Shown: in pieces, positions 18,083-24,420 of the stretch
Numbering within the stretch: the stretch's first letter is position 1
Layout of the letters: every line of letters begins with the position of its first letter
Assembly: GCA_037969395.1 (NCBI GenBank)
Contig: JBBKXJ010000389.1
Coordinates: forward strand, 7,176-71,175
From: JBBKXJ01 sp037969395
GTDB lineage: Bacteria > Pseudomonadota > Gammaproteobacteria > Pseudomonadales > JAUIET01
Length of the DNA stretch: 64,000 nt
Reading direction: 5' to 3'
Notes under the pieces: model-generated
What the model was told of the DNA's origin: nothing
Database searches by the model: none
Seen by the model: the letters and a program-made list of their open reading frames with translations, nothing else
Program-made: the position numbers and the translations under genes

Positions 18083-18140
18083 GTGCGCATAGCGCACTCT
18101 ACAAAATCCGCACGTCGCGCCGTACAAAATGCGCACGGTG
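18083..18140. repeat. intergenic repeat-like segment between dsbC and hom
   Basis: GTGCGCATAGCGCACTCTAC (18083-18102) contains an imperfect inverted repeat. TACAAAATSCGCACG occurs twice (18100-18114 and 18123-18137), differing at one base. Related sequence occurs downstream of the glutamate dehydrogenase gene. A TATACT hexamer at 18191-18196 may be the hom -10 box. Confidence 0.6.
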
Positions 18141-18241
18141 CAGGCGTCAGAATCCATGCCGTTGCTCGCTTTGTTCGCGGCTTGAAAAGTTATACTATGC
18201 GCCGCTGCTACGAAGGTTAAAAAATTTTCCGGGGAGTGATT

Positions 18242-19549
18242 TTGCGCGCTATCAATGTAGGCATTTGTGGTTTGGGCACCGTAGGCAGCGGTGTGTTTAA
18301 CGTGGTGGAAAGAAATCAGTCTACGTTGGCTGCGCGCGCCGGGCATGCGATTAACATAACGCACATTGGCGCACGTCGCGACAATCCGGATTGCGAGCCG
18401 GGTGCCACCCAGGTCAGCCGCGATATTTTTGCCGTCGTAAACGACCCGGCTATTGATATTGTCGTCGAGCTGATCGGCGGTTTGCAGCCGGCGAAAGAGT
18501 TGGTGCTGCAGGCAATTGCGAACGGCAAGCACGTGATCACGGCGAATAAGGCCCTGATTGCGGAGCATGGCAATGAGATATTTGCAGCGGCTAGAGAAAA
18601 GGGCGTAGAGGTCGCGTTCGAAGCGGCTGTTGCCGGCGGCGTGCCGATTATCAAGGTGCTGCGCGAGGGCTTAAGCGCCAACCGCATTGAGTGGTTGGCC
18701 GGTATTATCAACGGCACCGGTAACTTTATTCTCACTGAGATGAGTGACACCGGCCGCGCCTTTGATGATGTGTTAGAAGAAGCGCAGGCGCTGGGCTATG
18801 CCGAAGCAGACCCAACCTTCGATGTGGAGGGTATTGACGCGGCGCACAAACTTGCGATTCTGGCATCTATCGCGTTCGGCATACCGCTGCAGTTTGACAA
18901 AGTCTATACCGAAGGTATTACCCAGGTAGCCATTCAGGATGTGCGCTATGCAGAAGAGCTGGGCTACCGCATTAAACATCTGGGTATTGCCCGCAGAGCA
19001 GAACAGGGTATTGAGCTGCGAGTGCACCCCACACTGATTCCGCAGCAGCGCTTGATTGCCAACGTTAACGGCGTAATGAACGCGGTGTTAATTGAGGCCG
19101 ACGCGGTAGGGCCGACGCTGTATTACGGCGCTGGCGCAGGCAGCGAAGCAACCGCGTCAGCGGTCATTGCCGACATTGTTGATGTAGCACGCACCATCGA
19201 CGCCGGTCCCGAGCAGCGCGTGCCGGCGCTGGCATTTCAGCAAAATGCGTTGTCGGATGAGCCGGTACTTTCTATTGACGAAGTACGCACGGCGTATTAT
19301 CTGCGCATGTCAGTTGTTGATGAGCCCGGTGTGTTGTCGAGCATTACCCGTATGTTAAGCGACGCCGATATCAGCATAGAAGCGGTCATTCAGAAAGAAC
19401 CTAAAAAAGGTGTGGCAACGGCGACGATTATTCTCTTAACCAACGTTGTGCAAGAGCGGCATTTTCAACAAACGCTGATGGCATTACAAAATTTACCGGC
19501 TATCACCGAGCCTGTGATTACACTGCGTATGGAGTCGCTGGATGGATAA
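18242..19549 (+). CDS. hom: homoserine dehydrogenase
   Basis: Reduces aspartate semialdehyde to homoserine, the branch point to threonine and methionine. About 435 residues. The NAD(P)-binding motif GICGLGTVGSGVFNV opens the protein. The catalytic domain includes GIINGTGNFILTEM and ALGYAEADPTFDVEGIDAAHKLAI, and a C-terminal ACT domain (VVDEPGVLSSITRMLSDADI, about 350-430) suggests feedback control by threonine. I chose the TTG at 18242 because GGGGAG sits 5 nt upstream; a GTG at 18236 would overlap that Shine-Dalgarno sequence. thrC follows 39 bp later. Confidence 0.96.
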   Translation: MRAINVGICGLGTVGSGVFNVVERNQSTLAARAGHAINITHIGARRDNPDCEPGATQVSRDIFAVVNDPAIDIVVELIGGLQPAKELVLQAIANGKHVITANKALIAEHGNEIFAAAREKGVEVAFEAAVAGGVPIIKVLREGLSANRIEWLAGIINGTGNFILTEMSDTGRAFDDVLEEAQALGYAEADPTFDVEGIDAAHKLAILASIAFGIPLQFDKVYTEGITQVAIQDVRYAEELGYRIKHLGIARRAEQGIELRVHPTLIPQQRLIANVNGVMNAVLIEADAVGPTLYYGAGAGSEATASAVIADIVDVARTIDAGPEQRVPALAFQQNALSDEPVLSIDEVRTAYYLRMSVVDEPGVLSSITRMLSDADISIEAVIQKEPKKGVATATIILLTNVVQERHFQQTLMALQNLPAITEPVITLRMESLDG

Positions 19550-19588
19550 TATCTACCCCAACATCGCCCTACGGAGCAAAGCGCTAAC

Positions 19589-20983
19589 GTGAAATATATC
19601 AGCACCCGTGGTATCGCCCCCAGCCTGGAATTTGAAGACGTATTGTTAACCGGCCTTGCGCCCGACGGTGGGCTGTATGTGCCCGAAAAACTGCCTGCGT
19701 TTAGCGCTGCTGAGATCGCCGGCTTTGCGTCAAAAACTTATTCAGAGCTCGCCTTTGAAGTGATTGCACCGTTTGTTGCCGGCTCAATCCCCGCCGGTGA
19801 ATTACGTGAGATGTTAGACCAAAGCTATCGCGAGTTTCGCCACCCTGCGGTGACTCCGTTAGTGCAGCTCGGCACTAACGAGTGGGTGCTGGAATTGTTT
19901 CATGGACCAACCCTGGCCTTCAAAGATGTCGCATTGCAGCTGTTGGGTAAGCTATTCGACTATGTATTGAAAAGGCGCGACCAGCGGGTGGTGGTATTGG
20001 GCGCTACCTCGGGAGATACTGGATCAGCTGCCATTGAAGGTTGTCGGCATTGCGAGCAGCTGGACATGTTTATTCTGCATCCGCATCAACGCGTATCAGA
20101 CGTGCAGCGGCGCCAGATGACAACCGTGGCCGGCGACAATATTCACAATATCGCCATCGAAGGCAATTTTGACGATTGTCAGGCCCTGGTCAAAGCCAGC
20201 TTTGCCGACCAGTCCTTCCTGCCGAATGGCCGCCAACTGGTAGCCGTCAATTCGATCAACTGGGCGCGCATCATGGCGCAAATCGTCTATTACTTTTATG
20301 CGGCCGTGCACTTGGGTGCACCGCATCGACCGGTATCGTTTTCGGTGCCAACAGGAAACTTTGGCGATATTTTTGCCGGCTACCTGGCAAAGAGAATGGG
20401 TTTACCGATTGAACAACTGGTCATTGCGACTAACAGTAACGATATATTGCACCGCACGCTAAGCGCCAATGACTATAGCCGCCACGAGTTACTGCACACC
20501 TTGTCACCGAGCATGGATATCATGATTTCCAGCAACTTTGAGCGCATGCTGTTTGATCTTTACGGCGGCGACGGTAACGCCATCGGCGCAATGATGGAGC
20601 GCTTCAAAACTGAGGCTCTGACGCTGAGCGAACAAGCACTCAGTGCCGCTAGAGAGCTGTTCGCCAGTCATCGCGTTGACGATTTGGCAACCTGTAGTAC
20701 CATAAAAGAGGTATACGCCAGCAACGAATATCTTCTCGACCCGCATACCGCGATTGGCGTGAATGCGGCACGCGCCTGCTGGCGCAACAAGAGTACACCG
20801 ATGGTGACGTTGGCCACCGCCCACCCGGCGAAGTTTCCAGCGGCAGTAAAGCAGGCCGGCGTGCCGGTCGAACCGCAGCTACCGCGGCACCTGCACGATC
20901 TGCTGCAGCGAACCGAGCGCTTCGACGTTGTGGCGAACGACCTTGGTGCTGTGCAGGCTTTTGTTGCAGGGCACCTTCATTGA
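19589..20983 (+). CDS. thrC: threonine synthase
   Basis: PLP enzyme converting O-phosphohomoserine to threonine. 464 residues starting MKYISTRGIAPSLEFEDVLL. The PLP lysine lies in LELFHGPTLAFKDVALQ near residue 112, followed by GATSGDTGSAAIEG. PTGNFGDIFAGYLAKRMG binds the cofactor phosphate. The start is GTG. Its partner hom is directly upstream, so the pair makes threonine from aspartate semialdehyde together with a kinase encoded elsewhere. The gene ends 7 bp from the convergent sensor kinase stop. Confidence 0.97.
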   Translation: MKYISTRGIAPSLEFEDVLLTGLAPDGGLYVPEKLPAFSAAEIAGFASKTYSELAFEVIAPFVAGSIPAGELREMLDQSYREFRHPAVTPLVQLGTNEWVLELFHGPTLAFKDVALQLLGKLFDYVLKRRDQRVVVLGATSGDTGSAAIEGCRHCEQLDMFILHPHQRVSDVQRRQMTTVAGDNIHNIAIEGNFDDCQALVKASFADQSFLPNGRQLVAVNSINWARIMAQIVYYFYAAVHLGAPHRPVSFSVPTGNFGDIFAGYLAKRMGLPIEQLVIATNSNDILHRTLSANDYSRHELLHTLSPSMDIMISSNFERMLFDLYGGDGNAIGAMMERFKTEALTLSEQALSAARELFASHRVDDLATCSTIKEVYASNEYLLDPHTAIGVNAARACWRNKSTPMVTLATAHPAKFPAAVKQAGVPVEPQLPRHLHDLLQRTERFDVVANDLGAVQAFVAGHLH

Positions 20984-20990
20984 GAGCTGC

Positions 20991-22358
20991 TTAAAAAGAC
21001 CGTTCCCCGGTCGCATCCAGCGGCAGATTAACCGTTACACATAGCCCGGGCTGCGCATTGCGCGCGCTAATCGCGCCATGATGCAAGTTCACGCTACGCT
21101 GTGCAATCGCCAACCCCAATCCATAGCCTCCGCTATGCCGGTCGCGAGCATCCGACGCACGGTAGAATGGCTCGAAAATATGCGCCACATGTTGCTCATC
21201 CACTCCGGGTCCCTGATCCTGCACGCTGATGCACACCTGCTCGCCGTCTATTTCGCAGTGAACTGTTATCGTGGCAGCCGTTGGACTATAGCGGATTGCA
21301 TTGGTGATGAGGTTTTCAAACACAACCGAGAGTAGCCTGCCACGGGTGCGCACCACAGCTTCATCGACGCTGTCCGTTAATCGCAGCGTGACCTGTTTCG
21401 CTGCCGCTTCCGGCGCTAATACTCCGGTCACGTGGCGCAACAAGCCAATCACATCGATCGCATCATTGAGCTCCAGATCCTGCTGCGGCAAGCTTAAAAT
21501 TTGCTCTATCAGTTCGTCGAGTACCTGCACTTCCTGCTCGATAAGCTGCAGCTCCGGTAGTTGATCTTTGCCGGTGCGCTGTTGTGCCAGACCCAATGCC
21601 ACCTGCAAACGCGCCAACGGTGAGCGCAATTCATGCGAAACATCCTGGATCAAACGCTGCTGATTTTTCAATGTTTGTTGCACTTTTTGCGTCATGTGGT
21701 CGAAGTCGCGAGCGAGCAGATCAAGTTCGTCCTTGGTCGGCTGCAGCTGTTTACTTACTCGCACATCGTAGTTGCCAGCCGCAACTTGCCTGGTGGCGTA
21801 ACGCAGCTTTTTTATCGGCACGGTGAAATTACCGCTTAGTACGTAGCAGACCATACCGCTAAGCAGCACCGCGATCAGCAGCCGCGGCCATAAACTGCGC
21901 ATAAAGACTTTTTGCAGCTGAGTACTTTCGTTAGGAGTATCGATAATCAGGCGCAGCAACGCACTGGAGTTTTCCACCGGCAGCGCGACCACCATATAAC
22001 GCCGCTTGGCGGTGTTGATGGCAACACGGCCGTTTTGTGGAGTCACTTTGGTCAATGCGAGCAGTTCGGAATTTTTGGGTGCAAACAGCTCACCGGTAAG
22101 CAGGTTCTGGTTTCGCTGGTTGAGCAACAACGTGCGCGTGCCGCCTGCTTCTCTTGCCTCCCCGGACCATTGGCGCAAACCTTCCAGCTGGCCGCTGCTG
22201 AGCGATTCCAGCGCTTGCCTGATCAGCAGCTGCGGTGGCGTGACATCAATCGTTGTGTCAGTGACTGGCAGATAGTGGCTGGCCAGCACAGCGCCACTGA
22301 CGATGACAACGGTGCTGAGCCAAAAACCGAGGAATACTTTCCAATAAAGATTTAGCAT
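20991..22358 (-). CDS. cpxA: CpxA-like sensor histidine kinase
   Basis: Envelope-sensing inner membrane kinase. 455 residues: TM1 at about 7-27, a periplasmic domain at about 30-155, TM2 at 159-175, HAMP to about 230, HisKA with H242 in QDVSHELRSPLARLQ, and a HATPase domain with NLITNAIRYSPTA, DQGPGVDEQHVAHIFEPFYR and GGYGLGLAI. The short periplasmic domain and the CpxR-like partner 22 bp upstream support a Cpx assignment over other OmpR-type pairs; the signal it senses is inferred to be envelope protein stress. Confidence 0.85.
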   Translation of the reverse strand: MLNLYWKVFLGFWLSTVVIVSGAVLASHYLPVTDTTIDVTPPQLLIRQALESLSSGQLEGLRQWSGEAREAGGTRTLLLNQRNQNLLTGELFAPKNSELLALTKVTPQNGRVAINTAKRRYMVVALPVENSSALLRLIIDTPNESTQLQKVFMRSLWPRLLIAVLLSGMVCYVLSGNFTVPIKKLRYATRQVAAGNYDVRVSKQLQPTKDELDLLARDFDHMTQKVQQTLKNQQRLIQDVSHELRSPLARLQVALGLAQQRTGKDQLPELQLIEQEVQVLDELIEQILSLPQQDLELNDAIDVIGLLRHVTGVLAPEAAAKQVTLRLTDSVDEAVVRTRGRLLSVVFENLITNAIRYSPTAATITVHCEIDGEQVCISVQDQGPGVDEQHVAHIFEPFYRASDARDRHSGGYGLGLAIAQRSVNLHHGAISARNAQPGLCVTVNLPLDATGERSF

Positions 22359-22380
22359 TTATACCGAACACTACATTGAC

Positions 22381-23067
22381 TTAATCTTGCACAAGCATAT
22401 AGCCAATGCCGCGAATATTTTTGATAACCTCTGCACTGGTGTGCGCGCTAAATTTTTTGCGAATATTGCTCAGGTGCATATCAATACTGCGATCGTAAGG
22501 GGTGAATTCACGCCCCAGCGCTTCGCTGTATAGAATTTCCTTGCTAACCACTTTGCCGGCTTTTTGCATTAGCAATTTCAAAATTTCGAATTCGGCATTT
22601 GTTAGCGCCAGAGTTTGTTCGGCGTAACTGATTTGATGTTTGCCCGGTTCCAGCAGCAGTTGATTTACCCGCAAATCTTGCGTATCTAACGCAGCAGCAG
22701 GCGTTATAACAGCGCGCCGCAGTACCGCTTTTAAACGCGCCACCAGCTCCCGCGGATTACACGGTTTGGGTAGATAATCATCGGCGCCCAGCTCAAGGCC
22801 AATGATGCGGTCGAGATCATCACCTTTAGCAGTGAGCATGATCACTGGCACCGTCGACTGCTGGCGAATGCTTTTTAATACCTCAATGCCGTTCAGCTCA
22901 GGCATCATGATGTCCAGCACCACCGCGCTAAAAGACTGCGCAAGCGCGGCCTGTAAGCCGTCAGGGCCGGTGTGCGCCAGCTCTACCGCGAAGCCTTCGT
23001 TCTCGAGATACGTTTTAAGCAACTCGCACAGCGCGAGGTCGTCATCGACAAGAAGTAATTTATTCAT
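22381..23067 (-). CDS. cpxR: CpxR-like response regulator
   Basis: OmpR-family transcription factor of 228 residues. The receiver has the acidic pocket LVDDD, phosphoacceptor D52 in VVLDIMMPELNG, and PVIMLTAKGDDLDRIIGLEL plus ADDYLPKP, closely CpxR-like. The winged-helix domain ends RSIDMHLSNIRKKF and IRGIGYMLV. A TATAAT (minus strand, 23074-23079) lies only 6 nt before the ATG and no Shine-Dalgarno sequence is seen, so the mRNA could be leaderless. CpxR-like boxes about 50 bp upstream suggest autoregulation. Confidence 0.88.
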   Translation of the reverse strand: MNKLLLVDDDLALCELLKTYLENEGFAVELAHTGPDGLQAALAQSFSAVVLDIMMPELNGIEVLKSIRQQSTVPVIMLTAKGDDLDRIIGLELGADDYLPKPCNPRELVARLKAVLRRAVITPAAALDTQDLRVNQLLLEPGKHQISYAEQTLALTNAEFEILKLLMQKAGKVVSKEILYSEALGREFTPYDRSIDMHLSNIRKKFSAHTSAEVIKNIRGIGYMLVQD

Positions 23068-23116
23068 GGCAGGATTATACGACTAAACGCCACGCTGCTC
23101 GCTTCGCATACAGATA

Positions 23117-23153
23117 TTTACAGAACCTTTACGGCAGCGCAACAGACATTTAC
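23117..23153. promoter_or_regulatory. CpxR-like box between cpxR and a divergent transcript
   Basis: TTTAC occurs at 23117-23121, 23128-23132 and 23149-23153. Read on the minus strand, the first two give GTAAA-N6-GTAAA, close to the known E. coli CpxR site GTAAA-N5-GTAAA. The half-sites are spaced 11 and 21 bp apart, on one DNA face. The first two are centred about 55 bp from both the predicted cpxR start and the predicted rightward start. Confidence 0.65.
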
Positions 23154-23165
23154 ACGGCGAATCCC

Positions 23166-23171
23166 TAAACT
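23166..23171 (+). promoter_or_regulatory. candidate -10 box of the divergent small RNA
   Basis: TAAACT lies downstream of the CpxR-like half-sites. No good -35 hexamer is present, as would be expected of an activator-dependent promoter. The predicted transcript start is near 23178. Confidence 0.4.
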
Positions 23172-23177
23172 GCTTTG

Positions 23178-23314
23178 CATGTTGTCGAGAGCCGGTAACG
23201 AGCAACTCCTCTTGTCATCCGGTTTGACAACATCCTCTTAGCAGAGCCGCGACCGATACTCCCCAATATCGGAAGCGTTGGCCCGCTCCCCCGTAAGGGC
23301 GAGCGGGTTTTTTT
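23178..23314 (+). ncRNA. putative Cpx-linked small RNA
   Basis: About 137 nt between a candidate promoter and a strong terminator, with no protein-coding frame longer than 20 codons. Three hairpins are visible. Hairpin 1 pairs ATGTTGTC (23179-23186) with GACAACAT (23226-23233), extended by AGCCGG/CCGGTT; its loop contains CTCCTCTTG, complementary to a Shine-Dalgarno sequence. Hairpin 2 is CCGATA/TATCGG (23253-23272) with a CTCCCCAA loop. Hairpin 3 is the terminator. In E. coli the gene divergent from cpxRA is cpxP, whose 3' end yields the small RNA CpxQ; here that position holds only RNA-like sequence. Existence and regulation are inferred. Confidence 0.6.
23282..23314 (+). terminator. rho-independent terminator of the putative small RNA
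   Basis: CCCGCTC (23282-23288) pairs perfectly with GAGCGGG (23301-23307); inside, CCC/GGG pairs around a GTAA loop. Seven T residues follow. It reads rightward and lies just outside the stop of the leftward AEC gene, so it cannot serve that gene. Confidence 0.85.
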
Positions 23315-23316
23315 AT

Positions 23317-24285
23317 TTAGCCCAGCTGACCCACCAACGAAAACAGCGACAACACGAAAAACCCGGCAGTGATACTGACCACAGAAAACAAAGTGGTTAA
23401 TACCACAATATTAGCGGCCATCGCCGCGTTACCCCGCGCCGCCACGACCATAATAAAACTCGCTGCTGCAACTGGCGATGACACCAGCAAAAAAAGCACG
23501 CCAAGCGGCTCATCTCTTACGCCCATTGCCAACGCCAGCAAAACCGATAGCAGCGGGGCGACGCACAGGCGCCAGCACGTTGCCTCCCAGGCGATAGGGC
23601 CGGCGCTGCGCAGGTCCGAGAGCTTCATTGAGCCACCGATACACATCAACATCATCGGCAGAAAGAAGGTGGAAAGGGCCTTGCCCAGCGGCACTACCTG
23701 CGGTGGCACGGGCAGGCCGGAGAGCGATAGCAGCACACCCGCGCTAATGCCAATGATCAGCGGGTTGCGCGCGATGCCGCGCACAATAGCGGCGGGCGAC
23801 GAGGCCTGGCCGAGGGTTGTATTGAGTACCCACACGGCGAGTATATTGTACAGCACGGTCATTAGTGCCACCGGTAAGGCCGCTAGCAATAGGCCGCGCT
23901 CACCGTAAGCTGAAACCGCCAGTGCCAGACCAATGATGACCAGATTGGAGCGAAACGCCGCCTGCACAAAAATTCCCTGCTCGGCTCGAGGGTGGCCGCG
24001 CCAGCGGCTGTACACCCAGCTTAAAGCCATTACCAGCAGCGTCGCCAGCACGCCGGCCAACAGGTAACTGGCATCACCCATGGTGCTGAAATCTATCTGG
24101 CACGCGCTCGCAAACAGCATGCACGGCAGGCCAACATTAAAAGCCAGCTTTGAGACAAACATAATGAGCTTGTCTGGCAGTAAGCCCATGCGCTGCAGCA
24201 GCACGCCGGCCACTACCCAGCCGAAGGTAGGTAGTGACACAGAGAGCGCCGTGTGCAGCAGCGCCAAGCTATCGGCAGCAAACAT
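23317..24285 (-). CDS. AEC-family (auxin efflux carrier-like) transporter
   Basis: 322 residues with about ten hydrophobic segments. The N-terminal half has LPTFGWVVAGVLLQRMGLLPDK and KLAFNVGLPCMLFASA, and the middle AAFRSNLVIIGLALAVSAYG, which match the AEC/malonate-malate permease family. Bacterial members move small organic anions; the substrate here is unknown. Ten hydrophobic helices in two halves fit the family fold. The gene is monocistronic in appearance: its stop abuts the facing terminator and 135 bp separate it from the M16 protease gene upstream. Confidence 0.85.
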   Translation of the reverse strand: MFAADSLALLHTALSVSLPTFGWVVAGVLLQRMGLLPDKLIMFVSKLAFNVGLPCMLFASACQIDFSTMGDASYLLAGVLATLLVMALSWVYSRWRGHPRAEQGIFVQAAFRSNLVIIGLALAVSAYGERGLLLAALPVALMTVLYNILAVWVLNTTLGQASSPAAIVRGIARNPLIIGISAGVLLSLSGLPVPPQVVPLGKALSTFFLPMMLMCIGGSMKLSDLRSAGPIAWEATCWRLCVAPLLSVLLALAMGVRDEPLGVLFLLVSSPVAAASFIMVVAARGNAAMAANIVVLTTLFSVVSITAGFFVLSLFSLVGQLG

Positions 24286-24420
24286 CTATATCGCCACGCT
24301 GCTAAGGCGTCACGATGCTAAGGCGTTTAGTCGTCTCGAACAAAGTCAGGGTTGAGCTGTAATAACCTCACCCGTCGCTGTCGCCTGTGGCACACCTCAA
24401 TCGCCAACCTGCCTGTGCAC

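Noticed and set aside
23179..23241. 20-codon frame MLSRAGNEQLLLSSGLTTSS
   Set aside because: No Shine-Dalgarno sequence, and its start and end lie in the stem of a hairpin; the segment looks like RNA rather than coding sequence. Leaderless translation cannot be excluded.
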